A stretch of 64,000 nt of DNA. It comes from Streptomyces marianii (GTDB lineage Bacteria; Actinomycetota; Actinomycetes; Streptomycetales; Streptomycetaceae). Positions 43,602 to 51,798 of this stretch are shown piece after piece (positions within the stretch are counted from its first letter, which is position 1; each line of letters begins with the position of its first letter). The position numbers and the translations under genes are program-made. The notes under the pieces are model-generated. The model did no database searches. It was not told the origin of the DNA and worked only from the letters and a program-made list of their open reading frames with translations. The DNA lies in contig NZ_VAWE01000002.1 of assembly GCF_005795905.1 (NCBI RefSeq), positions 248,001 through 312,000 on the forward strand, in the 5' to 3' direction.

Positions 43602-44092
43602 TCCGCCTCCGGAGCACCAGGCAGACGCCCGGAGAGCAAGGCCAGCGCATCAAGCACTTCGGCGGCATGCCGTACCTCGCCGGCCGTGTTGTCCTCCGTC
43701 CGGGTCGCGGCTACGCGGAGGGAGGTGCTGAAGAAGGGGATAACCTTCCGCAGAGAGATCAGCGGCGTCCCGTGCACATCGCACTCGGCTTCAAGGCCCC
43801 CCACGTCCGGAACCCGGGCCACGTAGGCTCCGTTGGCCGGGTATGAAGGGTCCTGCCACAGGACGAACGCCGCTGACGGCGCCCCTGCGGTGAGTTCCGA
43901 AGCCAGCTCACGGGCGGAGCCGGCCGGCACCTCGGCGGTGCCGTACACGCATCCGAGCTCCAGGCTCTCGGGTGAGGAGCCGAGGCCGTAGTCGGTCGTC
44001 ACGTGCCGGGCGCGGAACACGTTGAGCACCGTCGTGATCTCGGAGTCATCGACGGCGTACACGATGACCTGCATCTGGGAACTGCCGGACAC
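43598..44092 (-). CDS. Hypothetical 164-aa protein, first gene of the methyltransferase operon
   Basis: Unrecognised. GTG 44092 follows AAGGAG at 6 nt, the best SD in the region. It begins with VIVYAVDDSEITTVLNVF and has SAAFVLWQDPSYPANG and a helical end (EVRHAAEVLDALALLSGRL). Coupled to the methyltransferase. Confidence 0.6.
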   Translation of the reverse strand: MSGSSQMQVIVYAVDDSEITTVLNVFRARHVTTDYGLGSSPESLELGCVYGTAEVPAGSARELASELTAGAPSAAFVLWQDPSYPANGAYVARVPDVGGLEAECDVHGTPLISLRKVIPFFSTSLRVAATRTEDNTAGEVRHAAEVLDALALLSGRLPGAPEAE

Positions 44093-44207
44093 GGGAATCT
44101 CCTTGAAAGCGGGGAAACTGAAATGGGCACCGCCGCGAGGCGTGATGCCGGAGCCGGGCGGTGCTTGGCAGCAGGCCCCCGGGGGCACACCGTGGAGACG
44201 GCCTCCG

Positions 44208-44250
44208 GCCCGTCCCGGCCGCTGCGCCATTGACAGCGGCCAGGACGGGC
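44208..44250 (-). terminator. Terminator after the RNA-ligase gene
   Basis: A 17-position stem with one mismatch (44208-44224 with 44234-44250) and a 9-nt loop, directly after the stop at 44256. Confidence 0.75.
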
Positions 44251-44255
44251 GGTGG

Positions 44256-45017
44256 TCAGCGGCCGGCGAGGCGCCGCATGGTGCGGGCGTAGTCCTCGGC
44301 GCGCGCCTTGGCGATCACTGAGCGGTCGGTGGAGCGCAGAACGATGCCCTCCGGGCGCCCGCCCGCGCCGTCGTCCAGGGCGACGCGCGTGCCCGGCAGG
44401 CGGGTGGCGAGGAACTCCTGCATTGCGGCCAGGCCGGTGGGAAGCTGATCCGCCGCGACGGTGCCCACACGCGGCGTCAGCTCGACGCCGTTGTCCGCGG
44501 CCATGAGGGCGAGTTCGTTCTCGTTGAGGAACTGCTGGCCGCCGTGTTCGCGCCACGAACTGATCGCGTGCGCCGGCAGCTCCAGAACGGAGGAGTCCAC
44601 CGCGGCGACGTCGAAGAGGCGGAAGCCCACCTGACGGCTGCCGGTGTACTGCTCGCTGGCCTTGGTGATCTTGTCGCCGTAGACCTCGAAGAAGTAGACA
44701 CGCAGTCCCGCTGCGGGGGCCGCGAGCCGGTCAGCCAGCGAGCACAGTGCCGGAACGATTCCGTGGACCGGATTCACGATGCGGTCGCCCTTGGCGTGGA
44801 GAAGGTCCTCCCGGCTGCCGATCGCGTAGTCCCCGTCGGGGAAAACGACGATCCGCGCGTTCGTGCCGTCGACCTTCTCGGTGAGGACGACGTCGCCGCT
44901 GAAGGCCTGCACCTTGTCGAGCAGGATGCCGCGGTCGATCTCGTGGTACGTGGGGATGGGCGGGTACTTCGTCGCCGAGTTGAGAGCGGCGAGGTCGAGC
45001 GCGTCGAGGTCGGTCAA
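44256..45017 (-). CDS. RNA-ligase-family protein
   Basis: A 253-aa nucleotidyltransferase of the ligase superfamily. Motif I is TEKVDGTNAR with adenylated Lys at 48; YFFEVYGDK fits motif III, GRPEGIVLRS motif IV, and SVIAKARAEDYA motif V. It should join or repair RNA ends after damage or cleavage. TTG 45017 has AAGGAGG 5 nt upstream and is preferred over ATG 45047. Its promoter is divergent from the one at 45128. Confidence 0.85.
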   Translation of the reverse strand: MTDLDALDLAALNSATKYPPIPTYHEIDRGILLDKVQAFSGDVVLTEKVDGTNARIVVFPDGDYAIGSREDLLHAKGDRIVNPVHGIVPALCSLADRLAAPAAGLRVYFFEVYGDKITKASEQYTGSRQVGFRLFDVAAVDSSVLELPAHAISSWREHGGQQFLNENELALMAADNGVELTPRVGTVAADQLPTGLAAMQEFLATRLPGTRVALDDGAGGRPEGIVLRSTDRSVIAKARAEDYARTMRRLAGR

Positions 45018-45072
45018 GAAGTCCTCCTTGGAATGCCGGCCCGGCATCGGGGGCAGGGCGCACCCTGCATCA

Positions 45073-45114
45073 CAAGTACAAGGACAGGCTATATAGGGCA
45101 AGCTAAAAGAGTCA
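45073..45114 (-). promoter_or_regulatory. Shared-architecture promoter, leftward (F-)
   Basis: Minus strand TGACTCTTTTAGCTTGCCC (45114-45096), 17 bp, then TACTTG (45078-45073). About 50 bp before the RNA-ligase start. Confidence 0.75.
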
Positions 45115-45127
45115 AATGGTGGCGGGT

Positions 45128-45169
45128 TGACGCTTTGCACTTTACTTATGATGCCGCTCATAGTAAATT
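45128..45169 (+). promoter_or_regulatory. Shared-architecture promoter, rightward (F+)
   Basis: TGACGCTTTGCACTTTACT (45128-45146), 17 bp, then TAAATT (45164-45169). The spacer has an inverted repeat TATGA/TCATA. Only 13 bp separate it from the F- box. Confidence 0.7.
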
Positions 45170-45210
45170 AGAGCATGAAGTCCGGAAGTCGACCCAGGAA
45201 GGAACCGCAG

Positions 45211-45375
45211 ATGAAGCCCCGTCTGAGCTACACCAGCAACCGCACACGCGCCGTCGCCGTGCAGAACCTGCGCCGCTCCGGAGCCAGCGGGGCTCACGCG
45301 AGCGGCCCGAAGCGCCAGCGCGACCGCCGCGGATCGAAGAAGGCGGCCATCCGCTTCTCGGCAGCCGCCGGATGA
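45211..45375 (+). CDS. Small basic protein (54 aa)
   Basis: ATG 45211 has AAGGAAC upstream; ATG 45175 lies right at the expected transcription start and would give a leaderless 66-aa form. Very basic, Arg/Ser-rich (RRSGASGAHASGPKRQRDRR), suggesting nucleic-acid binding. Opposite the RNA-ligase gene with a back-to-back promoter pair. Confidence 0.55.
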   Translation: MKPRLSYTSNRTRAVAVQNLRRSGASGAHASGPKRQRDRRGSKKAAIRFSAAAG

Positions 45376-45980
45376 CCAGGAAGGCATCGCCTGCCCCGCG
45401 CCGTCCAGCAGGGAAGGATGCGTCGCCCGACGTACCGCTTGCCGTGATCGTTACGAGGGCGGACGGCCACAGCGTCCGCATCGGCCCCATCCGCAGACCG
45501 GAGGATGCCGCAACCATCCACACCTCGCTGACCCGCCCGACCACTGATCCGGAACAGGCCGCGGCGACCATAGAAATCGCCCCGTTCACTCCTGACGCAC
45601 CCCACCTGCCGTTGCTGCCCGCCACGGCCGAGACGGTGCTCAGGCTCATGGACGACGACGCACAGGGGGCCATGGCGCCCTTCCCCAACGTCTGGCATCG
45701 CCTCGTCGCCCAACACGGGCTCAGCGTCGCCGACACGGTGTGGAAGGAGGCGCTCGGACGCCGCCCCAGTGTCTCTTCCCTCCAGCCTGTGACCGGCGCG
45801 CAGCGGCGCGGATCCCTCGCTCAGGCCGACCACCGCTTCGACCGCGCCGTTCGGGAACTGCTTCTGGAGAACGCTGGCCCCGGAGGCATGTCGCCGGGTG
45901 CGCTGGATCGCACCCTGACCGGCATCCGGCGCCTGGCCCACGAATGGGCGCGGTCGCGCCACCCCGTCCGGGACAGCTGA
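45372..45980 (+). CDS. Hypothetical 202-aa protein
   Basis: ATG 45372 overlaps the previous stop. No family. It has an N-terminal basic tail, a beta segment (PLAVIVTRADGHSVRIGPI), then helices (AETVLRLMDDDAQGAMAPF; FDRAVRELLLENAG). Second gene of the F+ transcript. Confidence 0.6.
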   Translation: MTRKASPAPRRPAGKDASPDVPLAVIVTRADGHSVRIGPIRRPEDAATIHTSLTRPTTDPEQAAATIEIAPFTPDAPHLPLLPATAETVLRLMDDDAQGAMAPFPNVWHRLVAQHGLSVADTVWKEALGRRPSVSSLQPVTGAQRRGSLAQADHRFDRAVRELLLENAGPGGMSPGALDRTLTGIRRLAHEWARSRHPVRDS

Positions 45981-46039
45981 GCTAGCTACCGACCCCGCCG
46001 ATCCACCCCCTCGAACTCCCGAACCGCAAGGAGAATCCT

Positions 46040-46327
46040 CTGAAGACCGGACTTATTCACGAACTCCATCAGGCCGCCTTCTACCTGCGGCCAGACCCGC
46101 ATGCCCCCGGTGAGTCAGTACCTGTTCTGGCCCTCGGCGGGCTCCGGATCGCCGCCTACTTCACCGCAGACGGCGCCCTGTCCATCGACATCGACGGCAG
46201 CGAAGCCGTACCCGTCCTCCGCCGGAGCAGCGACGGCGCGTTGGTCGTCAACCTCCGTCAGATCTCCATCCCCGAACAGGGCCGACTGCTGCTGAGCAGC
46301 GACGGCGACCTGGCCGGGACGATCTGA
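46040..46327 (+). CDS. Hypothetical 95-aa protein with CTG start
   Basis: AAGGAG precedes CTG 46040 by 6 nt and the frame runs to TGA 46325-46327. The product (HELHQAAFYLRPDP, then LALGGLRIAAYFTADGALSI, VVNLRQISIPEQGRLLL) has clear strand alternation and normal composition. No other start codon is placed as well. Unknown function. Confidence 0.55.
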   Translation: MKTGLIHELHQAAFYLRPDPHAPGESVPVLALGGLRIAAYFTADGALSIDIDGSEAVPVLRRSSDGALVVNLRQISIPEQGRLLLSSDGDLAGTI

Positions 46328-46438
46328 GCCGCAGACAGACCAACGCCCCGCACCGCGTCCGACTCCACCCCCGCACAAGAGATGCGGCCGGCCCGCCTCA
46401 CCAGACGCGCCGGCCGCACCACAGGCCTTGGAGGGTTC

Positions 46439-46984
46439 TTGCTCAAGCCGTTCCTTTTCCTCGACGTTGACGGCCCCCTCAACGTGTTCGAAGCCGCCCT
46501 GCCCGGTCCTGACGGCTACCAGTCCCACTACCTGAGGCCACAGTCCTGGCTCGCCCAGTACCCGCACCTCCTGGAAGACGACGTCCCCGACCTTCTGGTC
46601 CGGCTGCACCCCGAGCACGGCGCCGAACTTCTCGACCTTCCCTTCGAGCACGTCTGGGCGACCACGTGGGAAGAGGACGCGAACCGGTACATCGGTCCAC
46701 GCATCGGGCTGCCACCGCTGCCCGTCGTCAACTGGACCGAGCCCAACGCCTTCTCCCTGGACGGCACCTATTTCAAGACGGCCGACGTCGTACGCTTCGC
46801 CGGCGGGCGCCCGTTCGCCTGGGTCGACGACCAGCTTCACGACGCGGACCGCGACTACGTACGGCGTCACCACCCCGGACCCGCTCTGCTCTACGACGTC
46901 GACCCCAGCGTCGGACTCACCATCGAGGACTTCGAAGCCCTCGCCCAGTGGGCAGGTGAACTCGTGACACCCACTGCACCGTGA
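46439..46984 (+). CDS. HAD-superfamily hydrolase-like protein
   Basis: 181 aa from TTG 46439 (GGAGG 5 nt upstream). Motif I is FLFLDVDGPLN with D9 and D11 as nucleophile and acid. WATTWEEDANRYIG stands where motif II is expected, and RPFAWVDDQLHDAD gives the motif IV acidic pair. Such small proteins are common Streptomyces HAD members of unknown substrate. Confidence 0.78.
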   Translation: MLKPFLFLDVDGPLNVFEAALPGPDGYQSHYLRPQSWLAQYPHLLEDDVPDLLVRLHPEHGAELLDLPFEHVWATTWEEDANRYIGPRIGLPPLPVVNWTEPNAFSLDGTYFKTADVVRFAGGRPFAWVDDQLHDADRDYVRRHHPGPALLYDVDPSVGLTIEDFEALAQWAGELVTPTAP

Positions 46985-47026
46985 CCTCTGCCGGCCGTCA
47001 CGACAGCAAGCGGCGCACCGCGCCCG

Positions 47027-47683
47027 CTACCCGCGGTTGTTCACGAAGCTCACCAGCCCGGCAGCGGTGAACCCAAGGCCCCGACCCCGGCGGAACTCCT
47101 CCAGTCTTGCGCCATCCGTGTACTGGCCCGCCGGCATCCCCGGCGGGGTGCGTACTCCGAGCTGGATCCCGTAGAGGCAGAGCACGAACCCGGTCGACAG
47201 CGCGGACGAGATCCAAGCGGGGTTGAAAGGGACCGCGATCCGCGAGAACACCCCTCCGTCAGGACTCCGCAGCTCCAGCCTCTCGTCGGCCAGCCTGTGC
47301 AACGCCCACCCGTCCGCCGGACGCAGCACGGCGAACCCGAGACCGAACCGCTCCATCCCCAGTTGGATCGCAGCCTCCGCCTGCTGCTCTCGTGGCGGCT
47401 CACCAGGCGCCTTTATCATCAAGGCGCGTGCCGGCTCGAACAGAGCCGCTGGCAGCTGCCCGGACTCGCCCGGGTCAACCGTCACTGCTCCGGACTCGGG
47501 GTCGATCCCGCTGGCGACCTGGCCTAGCTGCAGCGCGGGGTCATCCCAGAACGTCACCCGACCGTGGTCATCCACCGTGTCGGCCACCGCGGCAACATGG
47601 GACGCCAAACACGCCTCATCGACTGGCCGGCCGTCGGCCTGGAACCGACTGCGCCGCTGCTTCTTCAGCTTGTACCTGCCCAC
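47027..47683 (-). CDS. Hypothetical 218-aa protein
   Basis: Unrecognised. Basic N-terminus (YKLKKQRRSRF), a central LFEPARALMIKAPGE region, and a beta-rich C-terminal half (GFAVLRPADGWALHRLADER, IAVPFNPAWISSALSTG). It stands alone on the minus strand. Confidence 0.65.
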   Translation of the reverse strand: MGRYKLKKQRRSRFQADGRPVDEACLASHVAAVADTVDDHGRVTFWDDPALQLGQVASGIDPESGAVTVDPGESGQLPAALFEPARALMIKAPGEPPREQQAEAAIQLGMERFGLGFAVLRPADGWALHRLADERLELRSPDGGVFSRIAVPFNPAWISSALSTGFVLCLYGIQLGVRTPPGMPAGQYTDGARLEEFRRGRGLGFTAAGLVSFVNNRG

Positions 47684-47933
47684 GTGGGTCCTCCGATCGC
47701 GTCGTGTGCCCCGAGACGCCGGTCGACGGTGCGAAGCACGTCAACACGGATCGGGGCCGTCCACGCATGCTCGAACGGAGCTCCTGTGGACAGAATCTGC
47801 GCTGGGAGGGCCTGACTCTGGTTTGCGAGCGCCCGACGCAGCCAGGAGACGAGGTCGGCTCACCGGAGGCGATACCGATCACAGTCGCCAGGACGCCCGC
47901 CTGCCCGCGCGCCAGGCGATCTAGTGTGTGCTC

Positions 47934-48563
47934 ATGTCACGCAAAGGAACTGCAGCTCTCGTCGTCCTTCTCGGTATCGCCGCCCTCACCTCCTGCTCGT
48001 CCGACGGCTCGCGCGAGGAAGCGGACAAGCCCATCACGAAGCAACTCGGGCAGAGCGAGATAGCGCAGGCCCTTCCGGGCGCCGGAGAAGTGCTCTCGGG
48101 GTGGGAGCCGTACAAGGGCAAGAGGATCACCTCGGACGGCACGTACTGCACATCCTCAGACAGTACGACCGCCTCCAAGGGGTGGGTCCGCGGAGGCTCC
48201 GCGTGGTTCACCTACAACGGCTCCACCAACAACATGATGGACATCGGCATCTGCCTGTACGACTCGCCGGAGAACTCCACATCCGCCTACGCGGCGTGGC
48301 GGGGCAAGGAGTCGGACAAGGAGGAGGCGCTGAAGAAGAAGGTGGGGGAGGAGTCGGTCCTCGTCGTCAATCCGGGCCTGAGCAAGGACTCGATCTACGC
48401 CTTCGCACGCTCGGGCAACGTCAACGTCCGCGTGAAGATCGACGGGACGGGAGGCGACACCACGGGGGTCCAAGACGTCCTGGCGGCCACGATCAAGAGG
48501 CTGCAGCAGGTGCAGGACGGCGAACGTGCCACGGCTACTGCCGCGGAGCAGGCCGAGAAGTAG
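47934..48563 (+). CDS. Lipoprotein
   Basis: A 209-aa secreted protein with a type II signal peptide: basic start, hydrophobic core, lipobox LTSC with C21. The mature part has SSDGSREE and a beta-rich domain (SAWFTYNGSTNNMMDIGICL) ending in a charged helix. TAGTGT at 47921-47926 puts the transcription start next to ATG 47934, so it may be leaderless; GTG 47928 is the alternative start. Confidence 0.78.
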   Translation: MSRKGTAALVVLLGIAALTSCSSDGSREEADKPITKQLGQSEIAQALPGAGEVLSGWEPYKGKRITSDGTYCTSSDSTTASKGWVRGGSAWFTYNGSTNNMMDIGICLYDSPENSTSAYAAWRGKESDKEEALKKKVGEESVLVVNPGLSKDSIYAFARSGNVNVRVKIDGTGGDTTGVQDVLAATIKRLQQVQDGERATATAAEQAEK

Positions 48564-49119
48564 GCCGTCCGACCAGCTCCAAACCGGGAAGCGCCTCCTG
48601 GCCGCGTTGCTCGTCCCCAGGGGCGTGGGAGACGGAGCGAGCCTGGCGGCCCGCCTCAACAGCCAGATCCGCGCCCGCAGCAGCCTCACCGTCCTTCGGG
48701 CACGGGCAGCGGCACCACCACACACACGGCTCACCTCCGGGGCGAACTACGAGGGTGGCGACAGACTGCCCGCGATGGTTGTGCACCGTCTCGGCGTTGT
48801 CACAGGCATCGGGGCGGCCCTTCCGCCGATGCAGGCAGTTGTCGCAGCGTCCGCCGAGGCAGTTCCAGCAGGTGCCCCGCTCGCAGAAGGACCACCGCCA
48901 GAATCCCCAGGCGTACCCGTCGTCGATCCGGTGGAGGAAGGAGGGCCACACCTCCGTACGGACCCAGGCGCCCTCGGCTTCACTCATCGGCGAAGGGTTG
49001 GGCACCGGGTCGACGAGACCGAGGTGCAGCATGCGGTGCAGATACAAGGTCTGCGCGCGGGCAACGACTTCACGCTCGGCGGCAGTGAGGCGCCGCTGAG
49101 GACGCCGGAGCACAGTCAC
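48535..49119 (-). CDS. Cys-rich hypothetical protein (194 aa)
   Basis: Overlaps the DUF262 stop by ATGA. It has a helical start (LTAAEREVVARAQTLYLHRM), then two Cys clusters (FCERGTCWNCLGGRCDNC, and CVWWCRCPCP) that suggest two zinc-binding knots. The last 50 residues are low complexity and overlap the lipoprotein's end, so the true stop could be earlier. Confidence 0.55.
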   Translation of the reverse strand: MTVLRRPQRRLTAAEREVVARAQTLYLHRMLHLGLVDPVPNPSPMSEAEGAWVRTEVWPSFLHRIDDGYAWGFWRWSFCERGTCWNCLGGRCDNCLHRRKGRPDACDNAETVHNHRGQSVATLVVRPGGEPCVWWCRCPCPKDGEAAAGADLAVEAGRQARSVSHAPGDEQRGQEALPGLELVGRPTSRPAPRQ

Positions 49120-49724
49120 CGCTCCTCCAGCGCATCGGACATGACCCGGGCCGCGTTATCCATGTCGGCCGGGGTCTGCGGAGTGCCTCCTCCGTTGACC
49201 AGCAGGTAGATGTTCGCCTCGTCCGTGACCGTGGGCACCTTGGCCATCGCGATGGAGAGGTGCGCCCTGTTGGAGAACTTCAACTGGGCCGGCCTGCTCA
49301 GCCCCGAGTAGCGAACGTATGGGCCGTCCGCGGTCTCCTCAGTCTTCACCACGTCGGCCGCCGGGAACCACGAAGCCGGGACGGCGAGTTCACCGTCGTA
49401 CCACAGGTACGCCGTCGTCACACGCTGCTTGCCGTCGATGCAGGCGTACATCGGCTCACCGCGGTCCGCGGGGTCGTAGCCGTTGGCTACCTTCCATTCC
49501 GGTGTGGTGCGGTCGTTGAAGATGACCACACCCGTCGGGGTTCCCGTGATCCATGACCGGATGAGCGCGACACGCTGGTCCTCCGCCCAGACGTCCCCGC
49601 GCTGATAGGCGGGCGCGAGGTCGAGTCCGAAGGTGTGGCGGAAGCCGCCGGCGATCTCGCGAGGGGAACGATCGGAGCTGCGCAGGTTGCGATGCTCGAG
49701 CGGGCTGGTGGTCTGGCGGCTCAA
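49116..49724 (-). CDS. DUF262 (GmrSD-N / ParB-like fold) protein
   Basis: A 202-aa protein with the DUF262 signature: AYQRGDVWAEDQRVALIRSW (P/YQR-x-W type), GVVIFND, and CIDGKQRVTT, matching the DGQQR nucleotide-binding motif. Full GmrSD enzymes, which attack modified phage DNA, also have a C-terminal HNH domain (DUF1524); this one is short and lacks it. TTG 49724 after CCAGGAG. It and the Cys-rich gene form one transcript from the G promoter. Confidence 0.8.
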   Translation of the reverse strand: MSRQTTSPLEHRNLRSSDRSPREIAGGFRHTFGLDLAPAYQRGDVWAEDQRVALIRSWITGTPTGVVIFNDRTTPEWKVANGYDPADRGEPMYACIDGKQRVTTAYLWYDGELAVPASWFPAADVVKTEETADGPYVRYSGLSRPAQLKFSNRAHLSIAMAKVPTVTDEANIYLLVNGGGTPQTPADMDNAARVMSDALEER

Positions 49725-49829
49725 GGGGACTCCTGGGGACTGTCGTGACGCTTCTGCGGTCGCGGTGCCTGGTGTGCAGCCCCGGGAGGAGCAATAAGAG
49801 GGCGGGGAGACACATGGATCGTGGGCACT

Positions 49830-49871
49830 AATGTACCTACATGGGCATGTAGAGGCAAGCAAAAAGAGGTG
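49830..49871 (-). promoter_or_regulatory. Shared-architecture promoter, leftward (G)
   Basis: Minus strand CACCTCTTTTTGCTTGCCT (49871-49853), 17 bp, then TACATT (49835-49830). The spacer is itself an inverted repeat (CTACATG/CATGTAG, 49837-49852). Confidence 0.75.
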
Positions 49872-49897
49872 GCAGGGTTCGCCTCCTTCGTGTGCCT

Positions 49898-49931
49898 CCG
49901 TGAATGCCTCCATCGATGGAGGCATTCACGG
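49898..49931. promoter_or_regulatory. 34-bp perfect palindrome before the toxin-antitoxin genes
   Basis: Perfect symmetry over 17 bp on each side of ATCGAT (left arm CCGTGAATGCCTCCATC). It ends 13 bp before the antitoxin start, where an autoregulatory operator for the antitoxin would be. Confidence 0.7.
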
Positions 49932-49944
49932 GTACAGTGGATCC

Positions 49945-50148
49945 ATGCCGAAAATCTCCGTGGATCTCAGTGCCGAGGAGCTGGCCCGGGTGAACGCGCA
50001 CGCCCAGAAACTGGGCATGTCCACTCGCTCCCTGGCCAAGCATCTTCTGGTCACAGAGGCAGACCGGGCGCGCTTCCTCGATGCCGCGCGTACCGCTTTG
50101 CCCACCGCTCTGGAGGCCGTGAAGGACGCGCCCGAGGGTATGCGGTGA
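49945..50148 (+). CDS. Antitoxin (ribbon-helix-helix-like)
   Basis: A 67-aa protein: ISVDLSAEELARVNAHAQ reads as the beta strand and first helix of a ribbon-helix-helix DNA-binding domain, then GMSTRSLAKHLL and a C-terminal acidic helix that would wrap the toxin. The palindrome upstream fits dimeric binding. Its stop overlaps the toxin GTG (GTGA), the usual order. Confidence 0.75.
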   Translation: MPKISVDLSAEELARVNAHAQKLGMSTRSLAKHLLVTEADRARFLDAARTALPTALEAVKDAPEGMR

Positions 50149-50525
50149 GCCCGATCGTCTACGTCGACCCTGGCTGGCTGCTCGCCATCCAGGAGGAGGT
50201 CGCCCCCCGGAACATCGCCATCGCTGACTGGGGAGCGCTGCACTGGACCGGCAGCGCGCACCGGTATGAACAGATCGCCGGGCAGCCGTACTACGAGGAC
50301 GCTGCGTCCCGAGCGGCCACCTTCCTTCATCACGCTCTGGTCATGCGCCCCTTCGAGGACTACAACCTCGTCGTCGGGTACGCGGCCGCCGATGCCTACC
50401 TCCAGATGTCCGGGCACACGGTCACGGCTAAACCGGACGCCCTGTGGAGCCTGGCGGGAGCAGTCCGTGCCGGGGAGGAGGACCTCCGCGGGGTCGCCCG
50501 CGCCCTCCGCGCCTGGATCTCCTGA
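50145..50525 (+). CDS. Fic/Doc-family toxin with altered active site
   Basis: A 126-aa protein of Doc size. The core helix and loop align with Fic: RAATFLHHALVMRPFEDYN at the place of H-x-F-x-D/A-x-N-K-R. Position 68 is Arg instead of the catalytic His, and N74 is followed by Leu rather than Lys/Arg, so classical AMP transfer or phosphorylation should be impaired. Similar Streptomyces proteins are annotated as Fic-family toxins; whether they are active is unknown to me. Confidence 0.7.
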   Translation: MSPIVYVDPGWLLAIQEEVAPRNIAIADWGALHWTGSAHRYEQIAGQPYYEDAASRAATFLHHALVMRPFEDYNLVVGYAAADAYLQMSGHTVTAKPDALWSLAGAVRAGEEDLRGVARALRAWIS

Positions 50526-50529
50526 GCCC

Positions 50530-50939
50530 GCAGCCTGCTCCTGTCGCAGTTGAGGCCACGCAGCAACTGCCGGAAGTGCGGCGAGAGGCGAATGTTGCCC
50601 CTTGCCGACGGCGCGGAGGGTGGCCCATTCACCTTCGGGATGGGCCGCAGGGGCCACAGGCAAGCCGTCGACATCGCCGGCGCGGAACAGCGGCACGCGG
50701 ACGGTCCCGGCCCGCGGGGTGCCGAACCGTACCTCGACAGCGTCGGCCGGCGTGATCCACTTCAGTCGAACCAAGTGGTCGAAAACCGCCGGACGGACAG
50801 CCGCTGCGCGGCGTGGGCGGGGCCCAGCGGGGGTGCGGGTGGCCACCAGCTGGGCGAGATCCTCGCACGAGCAGACGAGGTCCACCGGGTCGGGTGGGCA
50901 GGGCCCGACCGGGGTGCCGCACCGGCGGCAGCGGGCTAC
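50530..50939 (-). CDS. Probable hypothetical gene of uncertain ends
   Basis: A coding pattern (RCRRCGTPVGPCPPDPVDL, CSCEDLAQLVATR, VFDHLVRLKWITPADAVEVR) begins at about 50939 inside the previous stop, with no standard start (GTA at 50939). The frame is open through the antisense of the toxin-antitoxin genes to 49926, so the real end is unknown; the credible part stops near 50530. Four Cys near the start look zinc-binding. Confidence 0.4.
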
Positions 50940-51175
50940 CCGACCGCGATCGGCTGGATGCGATGGAAGCAGGAGCGCGTCGTGCCCAGCTCGTCGTCGC
51001 TCAGGCCGCACGTACGGCACAGGCGCCGGGTGTCGCCGTCGCCGAGTGGGGGTGCAATCTCGGCGAGCAGGGTTCCGCACCGGGCAAAGCGCGCGCTGTC
51101 GATGGCGTAGGACGGGTCTTCCAGGTGGACGATGACGCGCCGGTCGTCGTTCGCCCGGTACCAGACGGCCGTCAT
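50936..51175 (-). CDS. Hypothetical 79-aa protein
   Basis: ATG 51175 overlaps the previous stop (ATGA). Short protein with RFARCGTLLAEI, RRLCRTCGLSD and CFHRI, a possible single zinc site. Second gene of a leftward 51741-50530 unit. Confidence 0.6.
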   Translation of the reverse strand: MTAVWYRANDDRRVIVHLEDPSYAIDSARFARCGTLLAEIAPPLGDGDTRRLCRTCGLSDDELGTTRSCFHRIQPIAVG

Positions 51176-51741
51176 GCCGAGCGCCTCGCCAGGGAGGCGC
51201 TGCTCGTGGTGTCAGGGAGCACGAGCTCCTGCCACTGCTCACCGTCCCACACCTGCCAGACCTCGGGAGCGGGCTGGTGCCCGGAGAGTTCCCGGGCCAG
51301 CTGACCCATGTACGGGTAGTCGCCCCTGGCAAGCCAGACAGCGGGGACCTTGGCCTCGATGATGTGCTCGGTGTACCCGTCGGCGTCGAGCCCGCGCAGC
51401 AGGCTCGACCGCTTGCGCGCGTTCCGCTTGGCCGTACGTGCCAGGTCGTACTCGTCGATGAGGTGGTCGTACACCTCCTCTTCGCCGATCGGTTCGCCCT
51501 TCCAGCGGCAGGCGCGCGTGAATTCGGCCATTCCCTGGCGTCCGGTGCGGTCTGCCGGGGCGAACCAAGTGCCGCCGCCGCAGCCGTCATTCTCGATCAC
51601 TCCCACGAGAGCGCGGCCCTGGCGCACGTTCGCGCTGAACGCGACGCCACAGCTCATGGTCACCTGCTGGAGGCTGGTGATCCGGTAGCGGGTGTGCGGC
51701 ACTTCGAGACCGGTCAGCGGCAGAGTGGTCAGGTTGGTCAC
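51172..51741 (-). CDS. Hypothetical 189-aa protein
   Basis: Unrecognised. GTG 51741 has AAGGAG upstream. It contains a beta-rich N-terminus (TRYRITSLQQVTMSCGVAF, ALVGVIENDGCGGGTWF), a charged helix (YDHLIDEYDLARTAKRNARK) and an end with WQVWDGEQWQELVLP. Confidence 0.65.
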   Translation of the reverse strand: MTNLTTLPLTGLEVPHTRYRITSLQQVTMSCGVAFSANVRQGRALVGVIENDGCGGGTWFAPADRTGRQGMAEFTRACRWKGEPIGEEEVYDHLIDEYDLARTAKRNARKRSSLLRGLDADGYTEHIIEAKVPAVWLARGDYPYMGQLARELSGHQPAPEVWQVWDGEQWQELVLPDTTSSASLARRSA

Positions 51742-51798
51742 GCAGTCTCCTTCTGGTGGGTGCAATTCGTGAGGTAGGGCCGGGACTGCCCGTGAGGG

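Noticed and set aside
49926..51590. A 554-codon leftward frame across the toxin-antitoxin region
   Set aside because: It runs antisense through two well-supported rightward genes and combines shadows of several leftward genes; only its centre (50530-50939) looks coding.
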